Notes under the pieces: generated by a model
The model's database searches: none
What the model saw: the letters and a program-made list of their open reading frames with translations, nothing else
What the model was told of the DNA's origin: nothing
In this document: positions 25,601 through 39,488 of the stretch, piece by piece
Position numbering within the stretch: position 1 is the first letter of the stretch
How the letters are laid out: each line of letters opens with the position of its first letter
Program-made: the position numbers and the translations under genes
Origin: Diploscapter coronatus
Lineage: Eukaryota > Nematoda > Chromadorea > Rhabditida > Rhabditidae
DNA: 64,000 nt
Assembly (NCBI GenBank): GCA_964036155.1
Contig: OZ038422.1
Location: forward strand, 9,013,201 to 9,077,200
Direction: 5' to 3'

Positions 25601-28600
25601 ACCTGGATTAGCTCTGCCATGGCCCATTTTCCTCGTTCGGCATGTTTGGCGATAGCCATGATGAGCTCTGCATTGCATTGCCATGGCTGGTGAGAGAGAA
25701 TCTAAAGCACTTCGTTCAGAATGATATCATTATTGCTCCATTAGGATATGATGATAATTTTCTGCTAATAATAATGTAAAGTTGCTTTCTTGTTCCAACA
25801 CAATATTTCCAATTAATTCTAAAGAAACTGGCGATTATCTAAATTTGTCAAAATGATGATTTTCATTCACTTTTTCTTAATTTTATTCGAGTATACTTCC
25901 TTAAGCGATTTATGTGGGTTTTGATCAATTGGAAAATGCTATCGGTGTAGGCCCTGCGAAAAGGACAAATTTACGATTGAATGCCTTAGCAGCGAAGTGC
26001 CATCGTCCGCTAGCAAAAGCCTCATTTATCAATATATTGCTCCCTTGCAAAACGGCACATTTCACGGTCTTTTCCCTGCAAAAATCTAATATTTGCCCGA
26101 TTTTTATCGTTTATCAAAAGGCAAGCGAACACAGGGAGGACTGTGGTTTGATTGATTCGAATCGCGCTGCGTTTGAGAATCGAGAAGGGTATGGGTTTTT
26201 GCCTGTTTGTCTGCTGCTGCTACTGCTAACCCATAACCTAAAATGTTCGGTAGATTGTCGGGTTCGAAGAAAAAGGAATGGCAAAAAGCGCCTGCATGCG
26301 TAAATGAAAGTTACATTGAATTCTATCTTTCGGCAAAGAACAACTTAGGGAAGTTGATAATTCGGAAATAGAAGGACTTTTTATCAAGGAATACATAGAA
26401 AAGATTTTGGATTGGTTCATGGTAAGTTGTAAGGCAGAAATTTTCCTATGATCTTCTTCTCTTTTAGAAGAATAATTCAAATTTGTGTACCTGAACGAGT
26501 CTATCGATTGTTTGAAACTTGTCGCTGGCAGTCGAGAGACCTTTCAGCCAATCCTTCTGAAATTATAGAATATCGATTTATTTTGCAATCGTCATTCATT
26601 CTTATTTTAGTTTTAGATTCATACATCTGTATCTATCTAGAATAAGAAAAAGATTACGAAATGAATTGATTGCTAGATAAGAGTCCATTCATACGTTGAC
26701 AGCTCAAGCTAGTGGTAACGAAACAAATCAGATATGTCCAATTGTGCGTGTGCATATCTACTTCCACTTTTTTAGGCAATATGCTGTCAAAATGAGCAAT
26801 ACGGTAAGGAGAGGCTGCGTAAATGAAATAAGATTTTTAAATGATGATGAAACTAATTAGATTTTCGAATACTTACCGATCCTCCGAGTCTTTCGAATTC
26901 TCTCTGATGAAGACGCACCAGATAATAGCATCGGTGACGAGATGCAGCCTTAATTCCATATCTCCTTCAAGATATTTTAGTTTCAATCATTTCGATTTGA
27001 AATTCCTATGCTCCCCAATTAATTTGCCACCAATTATATCTCACTACTCCAATTATAATTCCGAAAGGAACTAGAATATCAAAGTTCAGGGTACTGCGCA
27101 ATGACTTCTTCTGTGATGGTCTGTTGTCTTCTATCGCTGCGCAGATTAAAATTCGTAGAAAAAATGGTTTATGCAAAGCAAGTGTGCAGTGTGCAGGCAG
27201 GGCAGAGGGGATTGTTATGTGAATGATTGACACTCCTGCCCCCTGCCGACTTGTTTACTCTTTTTCCTCCCATTCGCCATCCCTTTCCACTCCTAAGCAT
27301 TGTTTTACATTTCACATTCTTGCATTACGCATTTTTTACCGCTTGTTTACGAGTATAAGTCAATTACTGTAGAAGTGGAATAAAAAATTCTTGGATAAGA
27401 AGCAAGAAAAAGTTTGCACATTGACTACCGACTAAAGCTGATAATAATTTTATATTGAATTTGTGGAGAATGAAGTTGTTCGCGAAAGTTTCACACGAGA
27501 ACTTAGGTTGGAAGTAATCATCGGTTTGTGCAATATGCATGCAAGGATGAAGCTGAATTTTTATACTGATTTTTGATGGTTCATATTTTGATTTCGACTT
27601 ATACTGTTACCATTCACTCGCATCTCGAATGAAAATATCGTGGGGCAATTCATTTTGAAGAAGTAATGGCTACTGATGCTTGCCAACTACGAAAATCTAG
27701 TAACTTCTGCAGAATTGGTGAAAACCTGCAGGAAAAAACCAGACGTCTCAAAGTAGGCAGTGATGCAAACTTTTGTCATTTAGTCTATCTTCATTTTCAT
27801 TTGTCTCACCATGATCGCTAAATAGTGTCGATCTGGAAGTCTCAGAGCTCCAGCACTTCTATAGAATATTGTGTCGATGGTGCTCGCGAAGATGTTGAAA
27901 TATTGAGGATGAAGCTGGATGTATCTAAATATGTAGGGTGAATTTAATTATGAACAGATTAGGAGATAGTCAGATTATTTGAATCTTCTTAGTTTTTTTT
28001 TCAAAAACTAATAATGTCCTTTAGAACAAGCTATTTGAAGATGAGCATCGTTTTGGGATTTATATGAGATTAATATAATCGGAAGTTCATTTATTCCATT
28101 GATTCCTTTAGCTAGGGTCCCCAAGTTGATACGGCAAATCGAGGTTCGGTGCAAAATTTGTATACAGAGAGGTTAATTGAGATGTGAATAAGGTGTTTGT
28201 GAAGGAAAAATAAATTTCAAAAGTTTTCAAACCGAAAAAATCTCAAAATTGTGACCTTTAAAATGAAAATATTTTCACTGTAAAAATTTGGCTTGTAAGC
28301 AAAAATTTTGAACTGATTTTTGCATACAATCGCTTTCTCAGATGTATCGTCGATCTAGGTAGGGTCTTTCGAGACGTTTGGGTTTGAAGGGCACTCCCTT
28401 TCCAAATTTTTGCATCCAAACTGGCATATTTCTGTCAAAAAACGCATTTTTGCAAGAGGGCAAAGTTTGGGAACTTTACCGTTAACTTGTTATTTTAGTT
28501 CTAATAACAAGAAAGTTTTATTAAGCAGAATAACTTGAATACAGTAAATCACAGAAATTGAACGCCATTAGAAACTTATTTGATATAAATTTCAATATAA

Positions 28601-28913
28601 TGCACGCGCACATCTGCATATTTTAATTACTGTTTCATATTTTCCTGTCAACTATTCGGCTTAAAACAGTGTAAATCCTTACTCGAGTAATGGATGCCAT
28701 GGTTTAGGCAATGCTTTTGTGAGTCGTGCAGCAGCATCTGACGGCTTATCCATTGTTGACGAGGGAGAACGGGAAGGGGAGAGGGAAAAGGAAGAGGGGA
28801 GGAGTCGTGAGATCTGAGATGATATCATTGATCTGAGTGGTTGATAAAAACGCAATTACCTGATTATAGCATGGATGACTTGCAGACGTCCATATAAACT
28901 CGCAAAGTCAGGT
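22676..28913 (-). CDS. sesn-1: Sestrin, leucine/stress sensor upstream of TORC1 (5' end missing)
   Basis: Twelve phase-consistent minus-strand exons: 28860-28913, 27810-27924, 26877-26948, 26491-26556, 25603-25701, 25467-25549, 25064-25136, 24674-24794, 23496-23620, 23040-23252, 22873-22992 and 22676-22825, about 430 aa. Sestrins bind GATOR2 and restrain TORC1; the N-terminal half has an alkylhydroperoxidase fold. That half is seen as RHYLAIM-type text (PDRHYLAIM) then AASRHRCYYLVRLHQREFE, where Cys, the second Tyr and His match the SESN2 C125/Y127/H132 triad. The C-terminal half has VDTSYYRRAIWHYI, GVRRDDYSY and SEKVHVYLLVMEAHLE. Relative to SESN2 numbering (from memory), T374, T386, R390, D406, D407 and E451 are kept, but W444 is Met and T377 is Phe. 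The first exon shown needs an upstream exon ending in phase 2; a GC-rich candidate lies at 30713-30900. A weak donor at 22701 could give another 3' end. Confidence 0.94.
28112..28485. repeat. Dispersed repeat, copy 1 (about 370 bp)
   Basis: Begins GGGTCCCCAAGTTGATACGG and ends near CAAGAGGGCAAAGTTTGGGA. It aligns along its length with 38352-38706 and, inverted, with the split copy at 52766-53518. Shared blocks include GTGAAGGAAAAATAA, GTTTGGGTTTGAAGGGCACT and GCATTTTTGCAAGAGG. The ends are roughly inverted (GTCCCCAA / TTGGGAAC), suggesting a non-autonomous DNA transposon. It sits inside a sestrin intron. Confidence 0.7.
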
Positions 28914-29691
28914 CTGTCAAGTCAAGTTTTACCCGTTGGAATATGTTCGTTTTACTGAAAAACACGCTCATTATTTATTGCCTTTCGGTGAGCATAATGA
29001 CGAAACACGAACAGTAGTGATAGTCGATCAATTGAATCTAGTGCGATCTAATAGATTTAAAAATAAGAAATTATGAAAAGATGAGGAACCGGCTACAATA
29101 ATGACTCTGGGGGCTATCGGAAAAGATTTGTAAGACGGAAGACATGTAATTGAAAGCGATGATTTTTGAGATGTTTTTGAAATTAGGCGTGACTGAAACG
29201 AACTCAAAGCGGTCAAATTACAGTACATACGCGTTCGATAGGGTGAATGGAAAGTGAACGGGCGATCGAATATGAAGAGGGAAATAGAGAGAGAGAGACA
29301 GACAGACTGAGAGACTGAGAGTGTGCGAAGACAGAAGATGGAACATGAAGACAGGACGACGAGTGAGAAGCGACTGCATTGAGAGATAAGAAATGAAGAA
29401 ATGAGAGAGGATGGGAAGCAGAGAAGTGATAGAGAAGAGGGAGAGGAGAGGGAAAAAGAGACAGAGTGGAGCAGAGATGGAAGACAGACGGGTGAAGAAG
29501 ACTCGGTGGCACCAAGCTGCCCAACCACAGCTAGCCAGCCACACACACACACACAGCATCGACTAATCTGACGATTCCAGAACGATGATTTTCATCGCTT
29601 ATTCTTAGTTTGAAAGTATGTAGCAGAGATGCTCGTGGTTATGCTAAACATTCTAGCCTCTACTACTGACCAAGACATAAAGAGTTTGAGA

Positions 29692-29694
<3 letters not shown>

Positions 29695-29726
<32 letters not shown>
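29695..29726. repeat. (AT)16 microsatellite
   Basis: Uninterrupted alternating AT over 32 bases between the sestrin and CSK genes. It is self-complementary and likely length-variable. Confidence 0.95.
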
Positions 29727-29728
<2 letters not shown>

Positions 29729-30712
29729 TGCAATTCATATTTTAGAACTTGATAAAATTGTGTGGAAATAAACATAATTCGAGCTGTTCTAGTTACTGGC
29801 GATAAGCGATTAGAAGCTTAAGAAATTAGAGATGTGCAAAATGTAACTGTATCTGAGTTTCAAAATTGAGACATTGGCGACCATTTTGAGCAAAAAAATG
29901 ATGAACATTTTCTGAGTTTGATTTTAGAAATGTTCATTTCGTTTCTCATTGGGGAATCGGCAGACTTCATGAGACTTGGTGCACTTTTCCCATGCAAAAC
30001 ACCCCTCCTTCTGCATTTCGACCTTCGCAATAAGAAAGAACAAAACGTACTAATCGGTTCATCCACGACGAACCCATTTTCATCCATTCAAAGTGTCAGA
30101 TTAGAGAGAGAAATGGTGCAGACGGTGCATAGTGGAGGAAGGCAGGGTGAAGGCGCGTACAGAACATACAGACCAAAGCAGAAACTGTGGAGTCTAAACT
30201 GAATAGAATGAGAAATCGAGGGAGAGAGGGAGGGAGGGAGGAGGACGGTGAGCAGAATGGTTGAGAATTGCAAAGACATGGGAGATGGGAAAATGAGAAA
30301 TGCCTGTGGGAATAAATATACATTCCTGCAATAAATTCAGCCTTGATTGCGCAAATTGTACTTTGTGCATTGAAAATTAGGAATACTGCAAAAGTCGCGC
30401 AAAAATATGATAAGTTGCATTAGATGATGAGGTGAAATGGGATTACAAGTATTTTACTTTATCTGCGTAATTCTTATACAGACTGGCGAATGTTTCTTTA
30501 GGTGATAAAATTGCGCAGATTGTACTGTATTTATCGTTTATGAATGGTATAAAATGAATTACGGATCGTGTTCTATGAATTCACGTAATGAAGAAACGCA
30601 TCAATTTATGATAAATTTTGGACTATTTTTAATAGTATAAATGGATTCCGTTGCATAGATTTCGAAGCTTCAAAAATTATTTCAAATCGCTCAACACGCA
30701 GAAATTATACAC

Positions 30713-30900
30713 ATCTCGGACCCCTCGGCAGACAGAAGCCTCGCAGTCGATCGAGTTCGAGAGCAGTGCAGACATGGAGCAGAGGCCAGTGAATTGTTGA
30801 ACGTTTGCTGCGAATTGTCTCTGTCGTGCAGTCGCAGCCCGCAGCCGCACGGCAAACGCAACATGTCTTTGCCCTCCTCTTCGCCCTCCACTCTGCCCAT
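30713..30900 (-). CDS. Possible first coding exon of sestrin
   Basis: GC-rich segment opening with an ATG at 30900 (MGRVEGEEEGKDM) and ending at a GTGTAT donor in phase 2, exactly the phase the exon at 28913 needs. The 62 residues include CGCGL and CLHC but match no sestrin N-terminus I know, and sestrin N-termini vary widely. Two other frames are also open, so composition may explain it. The intron would be about 1.8 kb and include the (AT)16 tract. Confidence 0.28.
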
Positions 30901-32988
30901 TGCAATTGCAGAGGCAACTGCAGAGACGCAGAGAAATTGAGAGACTGCCCTGCCGCAGACCGAGGCCGCTCACTATTGATGTGGGGAAGGGAAAGGAGAA
31001 GGGAAAAGGGAAAGGGGGAAAATGAGGAGAAGAGCGGGTATGCCGATGTTCAACGAGAAGAAGGAGAAGGGAAGAGATGCACAAAACACACACACACACA
31101 CACATAATCGATATTTGTGCAATCGATTCGGTCTATTGATTCGTGAAAATGTGCACAGAAAGCTAAAAAAACTTGAATCAATTTTAAGCCAAATGTTGTT
31201 GATTACCTCATTTTTATCGAGCATCTTTCTCGGTTTTTGGCTGTTTTTGATCAATTGAATAACAGAAAATAGATCTTCCAAAGCAATCAGAAAGAAATGT
31301 GTGTGTGTGTGAATTCTTTGTTATAATTTGTTTTGATAGTTAGTTGAGAATTTCGTCGATGCTTTCTTCAGAGTAACAGGAAAATGAGGTATTGAGCACC
31401 AGACATGCAGACTAATATGGGAACGTTTTGTGCAGAATTTCATATTTGATGACTAGACAGACGGTCCGCACCTCCACTGTAGCAACATATACAAAAATAT
31501 AAAAGGAGAGGGATCAAACAGAAAAATGAAAGAAGGCTGCAGAATACGAAGAAGAAGTGCGACTGAACTAGAGGAAAAAAGCAAAAGAACCAGAAACCAT
31601 AGATGGAGTTGGAGTGGAGAGATAAGATATCCTCTAATCTGCAGAAGATGAGAGATATTTCAAACTCCATTCATCATGTCTTTGTTCGTTATTTTCTTAG
31701 AAGAGTCGAAAAGTCGGGGGAAAATAGCGGAGCGAAGCAAGGAGTAGTAAACACGAAGACAATGGGATCGATATATGAGACTAGATAAATTATAGGATTT
31801 TAAACCGAATGAGTTTATAATCAAACAGGATATTTTCGGAATTATTAATTTGAAAACAAGACATGAATTGCGATTTAATGAATGAAATTGTTGATAGACG
31901 AGGCAACAAATGTATCGTTAGATGTAAGATGATAAGGAATAGTTGATATCTTCTCTAATGCATATTATAAGTGAAAGAGGAAGATGGAAGAAGTCAATGG
32001 AGAGAGGGGATGAAAAGACCAGAGAAGCTAGACAACTGGACTGGGGGTGGGAAGGAGGAGGTTCGTGAAAGCAGACATATTGGATGACTATCGACTGAGG
32101 ATCAAGTATCGATGCAGGACACGTTATGTTCAAAGCACAGATCTGGCATGTCGAGGGAATCAGAGATCGGAGCGAGATTTGACAACAAATCGCGCGGCAC
32201 AGATCTGAGTTGAACCCATCCTCAGTGGACTTGACTTACCGCTGACATGCAGGTGTGGATAGACGTCTGAGCGACGTTCGACAAGCCAAACCTGCGTGAG
32301 TAACTCGGTAAAATAATAGAAGAGAACCCCGACCGCTCGCTGCAAGCAGCCGCCGCCGCCGAAACGAGCGCAGTCAGTCAGCTCTGCGTCCTCTCCCTTC
32401 AATTCCCCTCCTTTCTGTCCTCCTTGTTTCTCCTCTACGTCTCTGTGTCCAGCCCTTTGCAATGTCAGTTTCTGGTGCGTCTGCGCTGCGGTCCCACCGC
32501 GACTCGTCTCTCTCTCCTCTTTCTCGTTTCCCTTTTTATCTCTCCTCTACAATCTCTCCTCCACCATTTGTATTCCACATTGGTAAGGTGCCAAGAGGTC
32601 TCCTTAATGTGCAACCAGCCATTCCGTAGATTGCACCAATTTGCATTTATTCCGCACCAATTTGGCGAATGCGCTTCATGTCCCTGCGATACGGCTAATT
32701 TATCCTCGAGACAAATTGCTGCAGCATTCCGTCTCCAAAATTGATGCGCATTGTCTTATCTTTACTGCAAATCTGTCTCTGCCTCTCCACTGATACACAT
32801 TTGTGTCGGACATTTTTCTTACAATTCGGAAGTCCAAATGACTAATTCCTCTCTCCATCCTCAGATCTCCAAGTCATCGATTTGTCACTGCGTTTCATTT
32901 CTTCGTTTTCTATCTTCGACATTTATTTATGTCGTATATGATTGACAAGATATCGATTATTTAGATCAGATCCGGGTAAAAAGATGCA

Positions 32989-36799
<3,811 letters not shown>

Positions 36800-37030
36800 A
36801 CAAAAATAACAAATTACTGTTTGGCGAAAAATAACGTCCTTCCATCTGTAAATGCAATTGACGAACAACGCTTTGCTGCAAAATCACTAATGATCTGTAC
36901 TGAGAAGTGACTTCTCGGTACCAAGTTAAAGAGCATTTTTATTGCGCATATTTTTCGTGTTTAGGTTATCAATTGAATATTCTTCTGAGTTATTATAATT
37001 TATAAAAGCTATTTTGATTGCTATATATTA

Positions 37031-37180
37031 GTGACGCAAAAAAGAGGTCATTGGATCCAGCTCAGGGAAAACTGGACGGAGCCTCTTCTTCTTTCCCCTT
37101 TTCGAAAAGAGAAAGCGAGAAGAGGAGGCTCCACCTACTTTCCCCTGTGCTTGGTCCAGTAACATCTTTTTCCGCGTCAC
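37031..37180. mobile_element. Palindromic MITE, about 150 bp
   Basis: GTGACGC at 37031 is inverted at 37174-37180 and the arms pair through most of the element (left GGATCCAGCTCAGGG-like, right CCCTGTGCTTGGTCC-like; GGAGCCTCTTCTT against AAGAGGAGGCTCC). It is flanked by TA on both sides, consistent with a Tc1/mariner- or PIF-type target duplication, though the symmetric flank makes this ambiguous. Confidence 0.8.
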
Positions 37181-38150
37181 TAATATTTGCATTTTACTTA
37201 TGCGCACTTCATCGATTTGATATCTGTTCACAAATTTTGAAATATCGACAGATATCGAACGATGATGTGTGTGAACTTGCAAATTTTTGATTTTGACAAT
37301 GAAAATTGCCTCCACGTAGAATTTGCCCTTTGTTACATATCGCCATCGATTCGTACCGCCTTTAACGCTCGATTTGACGACTTCTTGGAAAATTCATACG
37401 AATGTTAGGTTAAATAGCTTTGGTACAGTGGGAAAAAACTTGATGAACTTTTCAAGAGAACATCCAATCCTATCCAATATGAATCAATTTTTAGAGTTTC
37501 TGCCTATCATTTCCAAATGTTATGCTCACATTATATCGGAATTTTCATTGAACCGCTTTTATGCGACTATAATATCAATCGTCCTTTAAAGTTTAGTGAA
37601 CAAAAGCGATATAATTTCTAAAATATATGGATATGGATTTGTATAATTTTTACGGTTATCCAGATACTTATTAAAATTATGATATTCTTCTGAAACGCAG
37701 ATGAAGTTGAGAGAAAAATACATGTACATGAGAAGAATTCAAACTTCATCGGAGTTTCTTCAGCTAAACTTAATCAAAATAATTGTGGTAGATCCATCGA
37801 ATGTGCGATTTATATCAAAATCTATATTCAATTATCATCCAATTTTGTCTAACTACAAATTGCATAATAATGACATTAAGTTATAAGAGTCTCTCCAATA
37901 TCACCATCTTTATAATCTGTTTTAAAGTAATTATGTAAGGTGCTAAACTTCGTATAATTATTTATCATCTATTCGAAAGAAATGTTTAGATATACTTGGT
38001 TGTAATATTCTAAATTTTGCAATTTCTCTCTGACTTCATAAGTCTTTCCTGAAGGCAAAAGGTGTTGTTTTGAACTTTTCAAATGACTAATTATCCCTCG
38101 AATATTATGTGTCTTGATTATTCTAATTGTCCTTTACAGCAAGGACTATT

Positions 38151-38238
38151 TGGAAACCTCAAGCCATGCGAAATAGGGTGAGGGAGGGTAGGAAAAAGAT
38201 TCTTTTCCCACACTATTTCGCATGGCTCGAGGTTTCCA
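38151..38238. repeat. Hairpin repeat, about 30-bp arms
   Basis: The arm TGGAAACCTCAAGCCATGCG (from 38151, continuing AAATAGGGTG) is followed after a 28-base loop by its inverse ending CGAGGTTTCCA at 38238. Diverged relatives appear at about 49885-49945 (GTATGGCTTGAGG) and 55452-55555 (CAAGACATGCGAAATAGTGT), so it is a dispersed family. Confidence 0.75.
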
Positions 38239-38351
38239 AGTTGCCTATAGCAAATATGTGTCTTATTTATGTTGATATCCAAACTCGAGTTTTGTGAATT
38301 TATTCCCAACAGAATCAAAAGAATATTGGTTTGCTCAATAAAGTTATTTAC

Positions 38352-38706
38352 ACATTAGGTAGGATTCTCAACTAGATATGCCAAATAGCATTTCGGGATA
38401 ATTTTCTTACACAAATAGATAATCAGAGATGTTAATAAGAATTCTGTGAAGGAAAAATAACTTCAAAAATCGCAAAAGTCAATCACCCAAAATGGGCACG
38501 TTTTTGTAAACGAAATATTACTTATGCATGGATATTTTAGTCCGATCTCTTGCACAGGCCTATTTTATCAAGTTTATCGTCGAACTAGATGGTACTATTT
38601 GAGACATTTTGGGTTTGAAAGGCACTTCCTTCCTAAATTTTCTGTTTCAAACTACCACACTTCTATCAAAGCGCATTTTTGCAAGAGGATGGAGCTTGGA
38701 GACTCT
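38352..38706. repeat. Dispersed repeat, copy 2
   Basis: Same orientation and order of blocks as 28112-28485: GTGAAGGAAAAATAA, TCGTCGAACTAGATGGTACT, TTTGGGTTTGAAAGGCACTT and GCGCATTTTTGCAAGAGGAT. The copies are clearly diverged, so it is an old family. Confidence 0.7.
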
Positions 38707-39488
38707 CCACACTAGGTTATGAATATTTATCAGAACACGAATATATTGTTAAGTAAACACTAAAATAAATACAATTTTTAAACCTAAACTTCTACGAATG
38801 ACGAAATAATCTGTTTATCCGAAATCGAATGAAAATCAATCGATTCGCCCAGTTTCTATTTCCTTCTCTCTGACTTCTCTCTTTTCGTCTTTTTATCTCG
38901 CGATTCATCACACTATTTTCTCGTATTACTCAAATTCGTTTCTTTTGAATGGAAATTCATTTTCTTTTACATTTTTTAAAAATATTTTTTTATTTTCCGT
39001 TTTTTATCTTTTATTTGGAAGTTTTCAATTATTTCTCATTCCTATTGAATTATTCCTGTTCATTTTTTGTAATCTGATCGGTTTTTTGTTTGTTGTGTTC
39101 ATTCATCTTGCAACCATGAGCAATCTCTAATTACAACTCTCATTTTTCCAATCCTCTCAAATCGTCATTTTTTTTTTAATTTTTTCGTCAGAAAACGATC
39201 TCTCTCTTCGTCCATTCTTCTCTTACTTTTCAGAAATCTGCCTTGGCTGTTTCAAAGAATATCTTCAATCGCCCACTTTTTCATGAATAAATACCTTGAA
39301 ACATTCTCTTTTCTATTCAATTATTTTTGAACATATCTTCGAAGGTGTTCAAATGTTTCATTGTTTTCTTCTTGTTTTCGAGTGATGATATCAGTAGTTT
39401 CAGCAGATTTCTTATGACTCACCCCTCTGTGCGAGTGATGAGGCATTGCTGATCGATTGCTGATTGCAGTCTGTAGTCCTTCACTGCC

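Larger units (their letters stand above)
28914..32988. other. Head-to-head region between sestrin and CSK, with simple repeats
   Basis: Probably contains the promoters and first exons of sestrin (minus) and csk-1 (plus). Purine-rich plus-strand tracts occur at about 29230-29500, 30205-30245 and 30965-31090. Long open frames there on the minus strand are Ser/Leu/Phe/Cys-rich low complexity, not genes. Microsatellites: (AT)16 at 29695-29726, CA runs at about 29540-29556 and 31085-31104, and a GT run at about 31299-31311. GC-rich islands at 30713-30900 and about 32235-32460 may be 5' exons. Confidence 0.45.
36800..39488. other. Intergenic, CSK to MTMR gene, repeat-rich
   Basis: No exon seen. 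Holds three repeats: a hairpin MITE at 37031-37180, a hairpin at 38151-38238 and a copy of the 370-bp dispersed family at 38352-38706. The stretch 38850-39400 is T-rich. A 3' splice site (GATTGCAG) ends at 39469, 19 bases before the MTMR start, and could accept a spliced leader or a 5' UTR exon. Confidence 0.5.

Noticed and set aside
25914..26303. 129-codon plus-strand open frame
   Set aside because: Lies in a sestrin intron, does not begin with ATG, no recognisable domain.
29028..29559. Overlapping minus-strand open frames up to 174 codons
   Set aside because: All come from a purine-rich plus strand, giving Ser/Leu/Phe/Cys low-complexity text in several frames at once; no motif, no splice-phase link.
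32160..32462. GC-rich minus-strand open frame, considered as sestrin exon 1
   Set aside because: Only one frame has the needed phase, and it has no ATG; kept only as possible 5' UTR.
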